Notes: generated by a model not told the origin, from the sequence alone. A stretch of DNA of 37,434 nucleotides from Clostridia bacterium (GCA_017463205.1 JAFTPQ010000050.1:1-37434); one strand, 5' to 3'; numbered from the stretch's first letter, positions 14,682 through 23,794 are shown. A program made the numbers and translations.

Positions 14682-15662
14682 TTATTGTTTATTTTTTTCT
14701 AAAATTTTGGCGATACAAAGCTGAATACATTGTGGGAAAACAGCGTTGAATTGCACTTGCTTTTCCGCTTGAGATAAAGCGTCTTGCGCGTAGATCAACG
14801 CGGACGGTTGATAACTTTGCGCCACTTTTTTTAAATTTGTCAGTTCAGAACTTAATAAAATATTTTTTTGGTTGTTTTTCGGAAGATGCAACAACAAAGC
14901 GTCGCGATAGATCAGGCGAAGAAGCGCCAACAGTTCTTTCGGGTGTTTGGTTTCGCCCACTTGCCGCGTGAGAGCAGGTAATTTTTCGGGGGAGCAAAGC
15001 ACCAAAGAAAAGGCGTTGTCCACCAACGTTTTATATTGCCCGCCTTCCAAAATATTTTGCGCTTCACCGACGTTGCCGCCCGATGCCGCCGCGCAAACGG
15101 AAAGCACGTCGCCATCGTATTTATCCCCGTATATCCGTTGCAGACAACGGGTGACGTCCGTTACGTCGAACGGAAGGATCTCGAGTTTTTTTGTACGGGA
15201 TAACACCGTTTGCAATACAGGGAACACCGTGGTTGCGCCCAACAAAAAAGTTACGCCTTGCGGGGGTTCTTCCAACAGTTTTAACAATTTGTTTTGCGTT
15301 TGAGTGTTGGCTTCGGCAAAATCGCTGAGAATAAACAGTTTTTTTTCCGTTTCAACAGGATTTAAAACGCTTTCTTCTTGTATTTTTTCGGCGTCTTCCA
15401 CCGTCAATTTTTTACCGTCTGCGGGAAAAAACAGGCAATCGGAAAAATTTTCCGCGTCGATCAAGTTGGAAATACGCTGTTGTTTAGCAGTTAAGTTTGT
15501 ATCGTCTAAACAGCCGAAAAAGAGTTTGGCAAACGTTTTTAACGCTGTGCGAAGATTTCGCGCGTCTTGGAAGGTAAGCAAATACGCATGGGATAATTGT
15601 CCGTCTTGCGCTTCTGCTTGCAGCAGTTGATAAGCACGCGTCGTTTTCAAAAGCGTCTGCAT
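14682..15662 (-). CDS. holB: DNA polymerase III delta' subunit
   Basis: 326 residues from the ATG at 15662, preceded by AAGGAGG; the longer open frame has no ribosome site. HolB features are LSHAYLLTF near the N-terminus, a region equivalent to Walker B and sensor 1 (KKLFILSDFAEANTQTQNKL, then LLKLLEEPP), and TVLSRTKKLEILPF matching the SRC-like segment (SRT here). The P-loop is degenerate, as usual for delta'. The C-terminal part is a helical collar domain. The protein is a stator of the clamp loader that places DnaN on DNA. It is the first gene of holB-ricT and has its own promoter just upstream. tmk, often next to it, is not present. Confidence 0.92.
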   Translation of the reverse strand: MQTLLKTTRAYQLLQAEAQDGQLSHAYLLTFQDARNLRTALKTFAKLFFGCLDDTNLTAKQQRISNLIDAENFSDCLFFPADGKKLTVEDAEKIQEESVLNPVETEKKLFILSDFAEANTQTQNKLLKLLEEPPQGVTFLLGATTVFPVLQTVLSRTKKLEILPFDVTDVTRCLQRIYGDKYDGDVLSVCAAASGGNVGEAQNILEGGQYKTLVDNAFSLVLCSPEKLPALTRQVGETKHPKELLALLRLIYRDALLLHLPKNNQKNILLSSELTNLKKVAQSYQPSALIYAQDALSQAEKQVQFNAVFPQCIQLCIAKILEKNKQ

Positions 15663-15701
15663 ACCTGTTTGATCCTCCTTTTTATTTTGCCATACATAAT
15701 C

Positions 15702-15730
15702 ATTATAACACAAAAAGAAAAAATAATCAA
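15702..15730 (-). promoter_or_regulatory. Promoter of holB-ricT
   Basis: On the minus strand, TTGATT (15730-15725), a 17-nt spacer and TATAAT (15707-15702). The start is expected near 15695, about 33 nt before holB. Confidence 0.7.
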
Positions 15731-15775
15731 GTGTACGTAGGCGTTGAAAGATAAGTTTTCGAGCCGAATAGTCGC

Positions 15776-15804
15776 TTTACATATGGGTAAATTTGTGATA
15801 TAAT
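15776..15804 (+). promoter_or_regulatory. Promoter of the RlmI-type methyltransferase
   Basis: TTTACA (15776-15781), a 17-nt spacer and TATAAT (15799-15804), diverging from the holB promoter. GAGGAAAAGG follows before the ATG. Confidence 0.75.
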
Positions 15805-15836
15805 GGTAAAAAAAGTGAAGATCGAGGAAAAGGATC

Positions 15837-17003
15837 ATGCCGTATACGGTTATTTTAAAAAAGAATGAAGAAAAGCGGTTGTTGGCGGGGCACAGTTGGG
15901 TGTATGCCAACGAAGTGGCGAGGATAGAAGGCAAGGACAAAAACGGGGCTCTTGCGACGGTGTGCGCGTACGACGGGCGGTTTATCGGGAAAGGATATAT
16001 CAATCACGCGTCGAAAATTTTGGTGCGGATATTTATTCGGAACAATGAAACGGACGAAGGCGATTTTTATTATGATCGCATTGCAGAGGCTTGGGCGCAA
16101 CGGAAGGCGTTGGGATATGAAAATTGTTGCCGCGTGGTGTTTGGAGAGGCGGATAATTTGCCTGCGCTGATCGTGGATAAATACGACGACGTATTGGCGG
16201 TGCAGTGTTTGTCGTTGGGTATACATCAGCGAAAAAAAGTGATCGTAGATGCGTTGGTGCGGTTGTTTTCGCCGCGCGGGATCTTTGAACGGAGCGACGT
16301 TGCCGTTCGGATAAAAGAAGGTCTTGCGGAAGAAAAAGGCGTGTTGTACGGAGAAGTTCCCGACGAGGTTTTGATCAAGGAAAACGGGTTGATAATGTCG
16401 GTGGACGTGAAAAACGGGCAGAAAACGGGGTATTTTCTCGATCAGAAAGAAAATCGGTTTGCTTTGCGCAGATATGCGGCGGGCGCGCGTGTATTAGATT
16501 GTTTTTGTAACAGCGGCGGCTTTTCGTTGAACGCGGCAACGGTGGCAAAGGAAGTGACGGCGGTGGACGTTTCGCAATTTGCCTTGGATAACGTGATGAA
16601 AAACGCGCAACTGAACGGTTTGACGAATATTTCCGTTGAACGGGCAGACGTGTTTGAATTGTTACGAAAAAAACGCGCAGACGGAGAAAAATACGGGTTG
16701 GTCGTGTTAGATCCTCCTGCTTTTTGCAAGAGCGCGAACGAGGCGAAAGACGCCTATCGCGGATATAAAGATATTAACGTATTGGGTATGAAATTGGTGG
16801 AAAAAGGCGGATTTTTGGCAACTTGCTCTTGTTCGCATTATATGACGTTGCCTTTATTTACCAAGATGCTGTCGGATGCGGCGAAAGAAAGCGGACGGCG
16901 TGTTCGAGTTTTGGAAATGCGTGCGCAAGCGCCGGACCACCCCTCTCTTTTAAACGAAGAAGAAACGCAGTATTTGAAATTTTTCGTTTTGCAAGTGCTT
17001 TAA
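15837..17003 (+). CDS. rlmI: RlmI-type 23S rRNA cytosine-C5 methyltransferase
   Basis: 388 residues. The N-terminal PUA-like domain starts with ILKKNEEKRLLAGHSWVYANEV. A middle RNA-binding domain carries FGEADNLPALIVDKYDDVLAVQ. The Rossmann methyltransferase domain has the SAM motif VLDCFCNSGGFSLNAA (near 220-235), the acidic residue in VTAVDVS, and the motif IV core VLDPPAF. TCSCSHYM carries the catalytic-type cysteine of RlmI/RlmK-like enzymes. It probably makes m5C in 23S rRNA; the exact target is inferred from the family. GAGGAAAAGGATC precedes the ATG. The gene is transcribed alone, divergently from holB, with family 2 repeats and hairpin cassette E directly downstream. Confidence 0.88.
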   Translation: MPYTVILKKNEEKRLLAGHSWVYANEVARIEGKDKNGALATVCAYDGRFIGKGYINHASKILVRIFIRNNETDEGDFYYDRIAEAWAQRKALGYENCCRVVFGEADNLPALIVDKYDDVLAVQCLSLGIHQRKKVIVDALVRLFSPRGIFERSDVAVRIKEGLAEEKGVLYGEVPDEVLIKENGLIMSVDVKNGQKTGYFLDQKENRFALRRYAAGARVLDCFCNSGGFSLNAATVAKEVTAVDVSQFALDNVMKNAQLNGLTNISVERADVFELLRKKRADGEKYGLVVLDPPAFCKSANEAKDAYRGYKDINVLGMKLVEKGGFLATCSCSHYMTLPLFTKMLSDAAKESGRRVRVLEMRAQAPDHPSLLNEEETQYLKFFVLQVL

Positions 17004-17034
17004 AAGGGTGATTTGTTCTCATTTTTGATAAAAT

Positions 17035-17090
17035 TTCAACGCATACCTGGGTGGGTGTTTTTGTGGTTCAACGCACACCTGGGTATGTCG
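17035..17090 (-). repeat. Palindromic element (family 2), two tandem copies
   Basis: Two copies of ttcaacgc(a)cacctgggt form, at 17035-17057 and 17067-17090 (spacing 32). On the minus strand each reads CCAGGTATGCGTTGAA or CCAGGTGTGCGTTGAA. They lie directly after the methyltransferase gene. Confidence 0.8.
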
Positions 17091-17101
17091 TTTTTATTTT
17101 G

Positions 17102-17532
17102 GTGAAGTTTGCGTTGCAAGTTAAGTTTGTCTAACGACAAGTGAAGTTTTGCTTAGCGGCAAAGTTGTGGGAATATTAAGATGACGATATCGTTATTAAT
17201 ATCGATGATGAGGGATAGATAAGGCTTGATGCAACGGAACGTTGGTAACTGCTTCGCAGTAGGGCGCAACCTGTCGGTTGCTTAATTTGGGCTTAACTTC
17301 GCAAGGGCTTCCGCCCCTGCACCCTGACAAGAAACTGAGTTTCTTGACTTCCTGTTGGGTGTCGATACGGTTATTAATATCGATAACGAGGGATAGAAAG
17401 ACAAGATCCAACGGAACGTTGGCTGCCCACACCCGTAAGGGACAATGCCCCTTAACCCCTTATTGGGTAACGACACGGTTACAAGTCCCAGTAACGAAAG
17501 ATAGATAAGACATGATCCAACGGAACGTTGGT
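17102..17532 (+). repeat. Hairpin-cassette repeat, copy E
   Basis: The first 66 nt are identical to the start of copy G. The cassette contains the GCAACC-TGTC-GGTTGC hairpin in place of GCAAGC/GCTTGC, GGGC/GCCC, AAGAAACT/AGTTTCTT, a first terminal palindrome near 17408, then AAGGG/CCCTT and a final CCAACG/CGTTGG at 17518-17532. With the family 2 copies and the wzz promoter it accounts for the gap 17004-17692. Confidence 0.87.
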
Positions 17533-17574
17533 TTTTTTTGCCGTTGGTTTTTCTGCGTTTTTTAAGAAAAACGC

Positions 17575-17603
17575 TTTACATTATAGAATGAAAATGATAT
17601 AAT
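17575..17603 (+). promoter_or_regulatory. Promoter of the wzz/BY-kinase pair
   Basis: TTTACA (17575-17580), a 17-nt spacer and TATAAT (17598-17603). The leader is about 83 nt, with AAGGAG before the first gene. Confidence 0.75.
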
Positions 17604-17692
17604 AAAAGCGTATGTTTGCCGTTTTGTTGATAATTTACTCTATGAACAAAACAAAAAAAACATAAGTACGATTGTAAAAGAAGGAGAATCTG

Positions 17693-18973
17693 ATGGAAGA
17701 AAAGATTCAAACGGAAGAAGGGATTAATTTTCTCGAACTTGTCAAATTACTGTTAAGCAAAGTGAAAATTTTAATCTTGGTTGTGTTGATTGCGGCGACG
17801 TGCGGCGCAGTTTTTGCCGTATGGCGTTATCATGACGTGAAATATTATGGAACAAGGGTAGAATTTTACGTCAACCCCGAAAAACCCAACGACGGAACAA
17901 ACACCAGCAACGCGCAATACGGCGTTTACGGCGCATATGGCAGACACGTTATGGATAATATGGTGAAGTTGTTGGCGTCGGAAAGTTTTGCCGAACAGTT
18001 GATGCTGGAAGAAAACGGATTGCCTACCGCATATGAAAATTATTGGGAATCGCCCGCAGAAGAATGTGGGTTGGAAAATAAGATCGCTTATGCGGAAGAA
18101 TTGATGACCACCGCGGCGACCGAAAATGAATTCTACGAAGAAAAGAAAGCCATTTTAGACAAAGCGGAAAAAGAATTGAGCGAAGTGATGAAGGTGTTAA
18201 ACCTCGAATGGCAAACGACGGCGTCCACGGTGATTTCGTTCAGCGAAGCGGCATATCAAAAGTTTTTGGACGAAGTTGTAAAAGATGACATAAACAACGT
18301 AAAATATGCCAATTTATTTGCATCTTATGCGGAAATGCAAGTGAAAGAAGCGGCGGTTGAAGAGGCGCAAGAAATTGCGGATGCTGCGAAAAATAAAGCG
18401 GATATTGCGCAAAAAGAAGCAGACGAAGCAGAAGAAGACGTATTTGAATCGTGGAGAAAGACGGAAAAATATATGACGATGCTTTCTCGGTTTAAAAAAG
18501 CAGTCAGCTATTCGTATTTGCAAGAAGGCGAAGACGCGAACGACGTAAACGATTTGGCGCGGAGCTTTATTTACGTCAACATTTCCATTTTGAACGACGA
18601 AGGCTTTGCCGAAGACGTGTTGGAACGCGTGAGAAGAGTCGTTCCCGATTACGTAGAAGAAAACATGACCGTGCCTTCGGGATATAGCGGAACGAACTGT
18701 TTGCGTATCACGCGTACGGATCAGATCGAATGGACAAACCCCTCTTTGAAGATACAGCAAGCGACAAAATACGGCGTTTTGTTGGCGGTGTTGGCGTTTG
18801 TGGTAACTTGTATCGCGATCGTTGTTATCGACAGATCGGATAAAAGATTGCGCGATTACGAACCTGTGATGAGAGAATTAAACATTCCCGTATTGGGCGT
18901 TGTGCCGATGATCGATATGGAAAATCAAGGCAAAGACAGCGATACGAAAAAGAAAACGGCGGAGGTGAAATAA
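17693..18973 (+). CDS. Wzz/CapA-type polysaccharide chain-length regulator
   Basis: 426 residues. A TM segment at about 28-50 (ILILVVLIAATCGAVFAVW) follows the Wzz-type N-terminal INFLELVKLLLSKVK. A long extracytoplasmic region follows, with a predicted coiled coil at about 215-255 (alternating A, E and K). A second TM near 362-382 is followed by a short cytoplasmic tail containing LNIPVLGVVPMID, as in CapA/YveK. The protein activates and anchors its partner tyrosine kinase and sets polymer length in capsule or exopolysaccharide export. The extracytoplasmic domain is longer than in many Gram-positive partners. Its stop overlaps the next ATG by one base. No glycosyltransferases or polymerase lie nearby, so the pair stands alone between repeat cassettes E and F. 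Confidence 0.85.
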   Translation: MEEKIQTEEGINFLELVKLLLSKVKILILVVLIAATCGAVFAVWRYHDVKYYGTRVEFYVNPEKPNDGTNTSNAQYGVYGAYGRHVMDNMVKLLASESFAEQLMLEENGLPTAYENYWESPAEECGLENKIAYAEELMTTAATENEFYEEKKAILDKAEKELSEVMKVLNLEWQTTASTVISFSEAAYQKFLDEVVKDDINNVKYANLFASYAEMQVKEAAVEEAQEIADAAKNKADIAQKEADEAEEDVFESWRKTEKYMTMLSRFKKAVSYSYLQEGEDANDVNDLARSFIYVNISILNDEGFAEDVLERVRRVVPDYVEENMTVPSGYSGTNCLRITRTDQIEWTNPSLKIQQATKYGVLLAVLAFVVTCIAIVVIDRSDKRLRDYEPVMRELNIPVLGVVPMIDMENQGKDSDTKKKTAEVK

Positions 18974-19872
18974 TGAAATTATTAGACAGAATTTCCAATC
19001 ACATTCGCAGAAAGAATATGCAAAAGGATTCGGAAGGCAGAGGTCAAGCGCAACGGATCGATTATATCATCGATGAAGACACGCCGTTCGACGTGACGGA
19101 AGCGTTCCGCAATTTGAAAGCGACGTTGTCTGTGTCTGTGCCGAAAAAATCGGGCGGAGTTGCGATTATGACGTCGTCGGCGTATCCCAGAGAAGGAAAA
19201 ACGACGGTGGCTGTGAATCTTGCGTTGATGTTTGCAATTTCGGACGCAAAAGTGGTGCTGATCGACACCGACCTTCGCAAAGGCCGTGTGGCGAAATATT
19301 TCAAACGGAAAAGAGTGCCCGGACTTTCCGATTATTTGTCGGGTCAAGCGGAATTGGAAGAAGTGGTACACCATTCGCATATCAATGAAAACTTATCGTA
19401 CATAACCTGCGGAACGCGCTCCCCTCGTCCTTACGAGTTGTTGGAAAGCGAGGAAATGAAAGCGTTTATCGAGGAAATGAAAGAAAAATACGATTATGTG
19501 ATCATTGATACTCCCCCTGTTTTGATGGTGTCGGACGCATTGGCTTTGGCGACTGCGGTTGACGGCGCAGTGCTGATCTGCCGTCATCAAGTGTCGTTTG
19601 TCAGCGATATTTCGCGCGCGCTCAGTGCGTTGCGGTTTGCAAAGGCGAACGTACTTGGGGTTGTAGTCAACGATTATAAAGCGCCTCAACGCGGGAAATA
19701 TTACGGAAATTATAAAAAGTATTATTATTACAATAATTACGGATACACGTACGGATCGACCAAAGCGGAGGATAAGGAAGACGATTTGGCGGTAGAAGAA
19801 TTGTCGAAAGACACGAAAAAAACGACCGATAAAAAAAACAATAAAGGTTTTGAAAAAAAACATAAAAAGTGA
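18973..19872 (+). CDS. CpsD/CapB-type tyrosine kinase (BY-kinase)
   Basis: 299 residues. The kinase core has a Walker A at about 69-78 (AYPREGKTTV), Walker A' near 94-104 (VVLIDTDLRKG) and Walker B in DYVIIDTPPVL, the typical bacterial tyrosine kinase set. The first-domain DEDTPFDVTEAFRNLKATL is the oligomer contact found in CapB. Near the C-terminus a tyrosine cluster (KYYGNYKKYYYYNNYGYTY) provides autophosphorylation sites, and a charged tail follows. It works with the preceding chain-length regulator to control polysaccharide export. Translation is probably coupled, since TAA and ATG share a base and GGAGG lies just upstream within the previous gene. No matching phosphatase gene is nearby. 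A strong terminator follows. Confidence 0.9.
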   Translation: MKLLDRISNHIRRKNMQKDSEGRGQAQRIDYIIDEDTPFDVTEAFRNLKATLSVSVPKKSGGVAIMTSSAYPREGKTTVAVNLALMFAISDAKVVLIDTDLRKGRVAKYFKRKRVPGLSDYLSGQAELEEVVHHSHINENLSYITCGTRSPRPYELLESEEMKAFIEEMKEKYDYVIIDTPPVLMVSDALALATAVDGAVLICRHQVSFVSDISRALSALRFAKANVLGVVVNDYKAPQRGKYYGNYKKYYYYNNYGYTYGSTKAEDKEDDLAVEELSKDTKKTTDKKNNKGFEKKHKK

Positions 19873-19900
19873 TCGGTTTTAAACGATGAAAAACGGCGTC

Positions 19901-19936
19901 GCCTCCTTTTTCTGTGCGGAAAAGGAGGCAGTTTTG
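19901..19936 (+). terminator. Terminator of the wzz/BY-kinase pair
   Basis: GCCTCCTTTT (19901-19910) pairs perfectly with AAAAGGAGGC (19920-19929), followed by AGTTTTG. Confidence 0.85.
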
Positions 19937-19942
19937 TAAGCG

Positions 19943-20477
19943 GTGAAGCCGTTTTTGGGTGAAGTTTGCCTTTGGTAAGTGAAGTTTGTCTGACGACAAA
20001 GTTGTGGGAATATTAAGATGGCGATAAGGTTATTAATATCGATAACGAGGGATAGATAAAGCTTGATGCAACGGAACGTTGCTGCCTAACGGCAAAGTTG
20101 TGGCAGGGATTTATAATGAGATACACTCCACTCGCTTCGTTCGGGACGCTCGCAGGCTCGCTATTCCGTCACTCCGTTCCTTACGGTATGACGGGGTGGG
20201 GAACAATATGGTTACAAGTCCCAGTAACGAAAGATAGAAAGACGTGATCCAACGGAACGTTGGTGACTGCTACGCAGTAGAGGGCGCAACCTGTCGGTTG
20301 CTTAATGGGGCTTGATTTTCGTGGGCTCTGCCCACACCCGTAAGGGACAATGCCCCTTAACCCCTTATTGGGTGTCGATACGGTTACAAGTTCCGATAAC
20401 GAAAGATAGAAAGTCAAGGTCAAGCGAAACGCTTGCGATAACGAAAGATAGAAAGACGTGATCCAACGGAACGTTGG
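19943..20477 (+). repeat. Hairpin-cassette repeat, copy F
   Basis: Begins with degenerate gtgaag units and GTC/GAC, then runs through gttgtgggaatattaagatg, a GTTAT/ATAAC hairpin and the variant palindrome GCAACG/CGTTGC near 20066. A second internal start follows, then the gagatacactccact module, CTGC/GCAG, GCAACC-TGTC-GGTTGC, GTGGGC/GCCCAC, AAGGG/CCCTT and CAAGCG/CGCTTG. It ends at 20463-20477 in CCAACG/CGTTGG, only 37 bp from the lon start. With the preceding terminator it fills 19873-20513. I see no clear lon promoter outside it. Confidence 0.85.
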
Positions 20478-20513
20478 GTTTAAAAGTGAAAAGAAGTGGG
20501 TAAAAATAAATAT

Positions 20514-22961
20514 ATGGAAACTGTAATGGATAAAGAAATAAATAGAATGACAAACATCCTTCCCCTTATCGCTTTGCGTGGGAAGGTCGCGTTTCCGCAT
20601 ACAAACGTGTCGTTTGAAGTGGGCCGCGAAATGACTTTGAAAGCCATCGACCGCGCTTCTGCGGACGAACGGTTGGTGTTTATATGCTCGCAACGCAAAA
20701 CAGAACAGGATAAAATAAATGCCGACGATCTGTATTCCGTCGGTTGTGTGGCGCGTATCAAACAAGTGGCGCAATTATCCGGTGGCGTTGTCCGCGTGCT
20801 TTGTGAAGTGCTGTATCGCGGTCACGCGCGAACGATCGGCACGGAAAGCGGCTATTTTTACGCCGTTGTGGATGAATTGAAAACCGTTCACGGCGACGAG
20901 GTGCTGGAAGAAGCGTATTTCCGTACGGCGAAAGAATTATTAAAAGACGTGATCGCTGCCGACGGGAAAATTGCCAAAGACACCGTAACAAAATTGGAAA
21001 ATTGCAACAACGCCGAAGAATATATCGACGTTGCCGTTTCTGCTATGCGCGTGCGCTTGGACGTGAAACAATCGATTTTGGAAGAAAATCGTATAGTCGA
21101 ACGGTTGAAACTGTTTGAACGGTGTTTAAACGACGAACTGGAAATTTCTAAAATCGAAAAAAAGATCGCTTCTTCCATTCGTCAAAGCATCGATAAAAAT
21201 CAAAAAGAATACTTTTTACGCGAACAATTAAAAGCCATTCATAAAGAATTGGGCGACGACAATAAAGAAGAAGACGAGTTCCGTCAAAAGGTGTTGGCGA
21301 AAGGTATGCCCGAAGAATTAGAGCAAAAATGCCTGAAAGAAATCGACCGTATGAGTAAGATGCAAACAACGTCGCCCGAATACACCGTGATTTCGGGGTA
21401 TTTGGAACAGGTGCTGGCGTTGCCGTGGACGGAAGAAACGGAAGATACGGAAGCTCTTTCCGATTGCGTCAAGGTGTTGGAAGCCGATCATTACGGCTTG
21501 GAAAAAATAAAAGAACGGATCACCGAATATCTTGCCGTATTGAAATTAACGGGCAATATGAAAGCCCCTATTTTGTGCTTTGTCGGCCCTCCCGGCGTCG
21601 GTAAAACGAGTATCGCGCAATCGATCGCGCGCGCGTTGGGCAGAAAATTTGTGCGTATGAGCCTTGGCGGCGTGAAAGACGAAGCGGAAATTCGCGGTCA
21701 TCGCCGTACGTATATCGGCGCGATGCCCGGGCGGATTATGTACGGTATGAAACAGGCGGGTTCGATCAATCCCGTATTCTTGTTGGATGAGATCGACAAA
21801 ATAACCTCGGATATGCACGGCGATCCTGCGGGCGCATTGTTGGAAGTGCTGGATCCCGAACAAAACTCCTCTTTCCGCGATCGGTATATCGAAGCGCCGT
21901 ACGATTTAAGCAAAGTGCTGTTTATCACGACGGCAAATACGTTGGATACCATTCCCGGGCCGTTGCGCGATAGAATGGAGATCATCGAGTTGTCGGGATA
22001 TACGATGGAAGAAAAATCGGAAATCGCGCGTAGATATCTTGCGCCCAAGCAGTTGGCGGCGAACGGATTGACGGACAACAACGCGGCGTTTGAAGAAAGC
22101 GGCGTGCGTATGGCGATAGAAGGATACACGCGGGAGGCGGGCGTACGTAATTTAGAACGCGTGATCGGTTCGCTTTGCAGAAAAGTGGCGGTGCAATATG
22201 CGTCGGACAAGCAGTTGCCCTGCGTAACGATAGACGCGAAAAAAGTGCCGCAGTTGCTTGGCGCGCCGAAATTTACGGTGGAAGAAGGCAGAGATCAAGC
22301 GGAGATCGGCGCAGTGACGGGGCTTGCGTGGACGGCGGTCGGCGGCACGACGTTGATCGTGGAAGCGATGACGATGCCCGGAAAAGGCGAAGTGAAATTG
22401 ACGGGAAAATTGGGCGACGTGATGAAAGAATCGGCACTTGCCGCTATGACCTATATTCGCGCGAATGCGGAAAAATACGGCATTGACGGGGAAATTTTTG
22501 CGAAGACCGATTTGCATATCCACGTGCCCGAAGGCGCAACGCCCAAAGACGGCCCCAGCGCAGGGATCACGATGGCGACGGCGATTTTGTCCGCGTTTAC
22601 GAATAAACCCGTGCGTTGCGATATCGCGATGACGGGTGAGATTACGTTGCGAGGAAAAGTGTTGCCCATCGGCGGTTTGAAAGAAAAGTCGTTGGCGGCG
22701 CGGCGAGTGGGTATAAAGACGGTGTTGATCCCCAAGGCGAACGAGCGTGAAATTGCCGAATTGCCTGCTGTGGTGTGCGAAGATATCGCTTTTATCCCCG
22801 TAAGCGGCATCGACGAGGTGTTTGCGGTGGCATTCGGGTTTCAAGACGGCGTAACAGAGAAAAACACTGTACCCGCGAAACCGAGAAAGAAACGCGTGCC
22901 GAAAGCGCAGCCGTTGCCTGTTGTTCCCGAAAAGAGCGATCATAACGGCGTTCGGTGTTGA
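20514..22961 (+). CDS. lon: ATP-dependent protease Lon
   Basis: About 815 residues. The N-terminal Lon domain begins with ILPLIALRGKVAFP, and a long helical linker follows. The AAA+ module has Walker A GPPGVGKTS, the Lon-specific RMSLGGVKDEAEIRGHRRTY, Walker B VFLLDEIDKI and FITTANTLDTIPGPLRDRME. The protease domain has the catalytic serine in DGPSAGITMA and the lysine in GGLKEKSLAA. Lon degrades misfolded and regulatory proteins in the cytoplasm. A short basic tail (KPRKKRVPKAQPL) is added at the C-terminus. The start is uncertain: GTG 20496, ATG 20514 and ATG 20526 are in frame and none has a strong ribosome site. lon followed by engB is standard in Firmicutes. Confidence 0.95.
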   Translation: METVMDKEINRMTNILPLIALRGKVAFPHTNVSFEVGREMTLKAIDRASADERLVFICSQRKTEQDKINADDLYSVGCVARIKQVAQLSGGVVRVLCEVLYRGHARTIGTESGYFYAVVDELKTVHGDEVLEEAYFRTAKELLKDVIAADGKIAKDTVTKLENCNNAEEYIDVAVSAMRVRLDVKQSILEENRIVERLKLFERCLNDELEISKIEKKIASSIRQSIDKNQKEYFLREQLKAIHKELGDDNKEEDEFRQKVLAKGMPEELEQKCLKEIDRMSKMQTTSPEYTVISGYLEQVLALPWTEETEDTEALSDCVKVLEADHYGLEKIKERITEYLAVLKLTGNMKAPILCFVGPPGVGKTSIAQSIARALGRKFVRMSLGGVKDEAEIRGHRRTYIGAMPGRIMYGMKQAGSINPVFLLDEIDKITSDMHGDPAGALLEVLDPEQNSSFRDRYIEAPYDLSKVLFITTANTLDTIPGPLRDRMEIIELSGYTMEEKSEIARRYLAPKQLAANGLTDNNAAFEESGVRMAIEGYTREAGVRNLERVIGSLCRKVAVQYASDKQLPCVTIDAKKVPQLLGAPKFTVEEGRDQAEIGAVTGLAWTAVGGTTLIVEAMTMPGKGEVKLTGKLGDVMKESALAAMTYIRANAEKYGIDGEIFAKTDLHIHVPEGATPKDGPSAGITMATAILSAFTNKPVRCDIAMTGEITLRGKVLPIGGLKEKSLAARRVGIKTVLIPKANEREIAELPAVVCEDIAFIPVSGIDEVFAVAFGFQDGVTEKNTVPAKPRKKRVPKAQPLPVVPEKSDHNGVRC

Positions 22962-22999
22962 AAATATCGACAAAAATAAGTTGGATAAGATAAACGATT

Positions 23000-23761
23000 A
23001 TGCAACAGAAAAAGAAGACGAAAAAACAAAATGCCCATACCAGGTATGAGGTGAAGTACGAAAAGAAGACGAAAAACGAAGAAATGCAGACACAAAATTC
23101 GTCTGTTTTGACGATCAAAAACGCTACGTTTATCACGTCGGCGGCAAAAGCCGATCAGTTTATTACGCCCGATAAACCCATGATCGCCGTTTGCGGAAAA
23201 TCGAACGTGGGAAAAAGCTCGTTTATCAATATGCTGGCAAATCGGAAAAAGTTGGCGAAAACGAGCAGCGAACCCGGGCGGACGAGATTGGTAAATTATT
23301 TTGATTTTGGAGAATTTATTCTTGCCGATCTGCCGGGGTATGGTTTTGCGCGCGTGTCGAAAGGCGAAAAGGAAAAATGGGCGAAGACGTTGGACTCATT
23401 TTTTAAAGACCGCGATAAGATAGCGCACGTTTTTATGTTGGCGGACAGCCGTCACGATCCTACCGAGGACGACGTGCAGATGATCGAGTTTTTAAATTTT
23501 CACATACTCCCCTTCACCGTCGTTTTGACGAAGGCGGACAAACTTTCAAAAATGAAGCTGAAAGAACACGTGCGTATGATTGCCGCCGATCTGTATTTGG
23601 GCGAAAGCAATTTACTTGCCACCAGCGCGGAAACGGGCTTTGGTAAAGATACGGTGTTGCAGAAGATAAAATCGGTGATCGACGTGCAAAATTCGGTGTT
23701 GGAGAACGATGAAACGCCCGAAAATACAGAGGATCTTGAAGACGTAGACGATTTTAATTGA
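23000..23761 (+). CDS. engB: Ribosome-biogenesis GTPase EngB (YsxC/YihA)
   Basis: 253 residues, longer than the usual 195-210. The G motifs are clear: G1 GKSNVGKSSF, G2 region GRTRLVNYF, G3 DLPGYGFARV and G4 TKADKLSK, with SAETGFGKD as G5. The GTPase acts in 50S subunit assembly. The usual N-terminus begins around LTIKNATFITSA (residue about 37). In front of it lies an extra basic stretch, including AHTRYEVKYE, which is encoded by a copy of the palindromic family 2 repeat. Translation could instead begin at the ATG at 23084, which would exclude the repeat; neither start has a strong ribosome site. The C-terminus is an acidic tail. It follows lon by 38 nt. Confidence 0.92.
   Translation: MQQKKKTKKQNAHTRYEVKYEKKTKNEEMQTQNSSVLTIKNATFITSAAKADQFITPDKPMIAVCGKSNVGKSSFINMLANRKKLAKTSSEPGRTRLVNYFDFGEFILADLPGYGFARVSKGEKEKWAKTLDSFFKDRDKIAHVFMLADSRHDPTEDDVQMIEFLNFHILPFTVVLTKADKLSKMKLKEHVRMIAADLYLGESNLLATSAETGFGKDTVLQKIKSVIDVQNSVLENDETPENTEDLEDVDDFN
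23033..23055 (+). repeat. Palindromic element (family 2) inside the engB N-terminus
   Basis: cccataccaggtatgaggtg has the perfect palindrome CATACC/GGTATG and lies in frame in the engB extension, encoding AHTRYEVK. Confidence 0.7.
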
Positions 23762-23794
23762 CGGGTTTTAAAAAGACGGTAAAAAAATGAAAAA

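Noticed and set aside
20420-20436. CtsR-like operator (agtcaaggtcaa) upstream of lon
   Set aside because: The same bases occur in other cassettes far from chaperone genes, as part of a standard module, and the heptad spacing of a CtsR site is not met.
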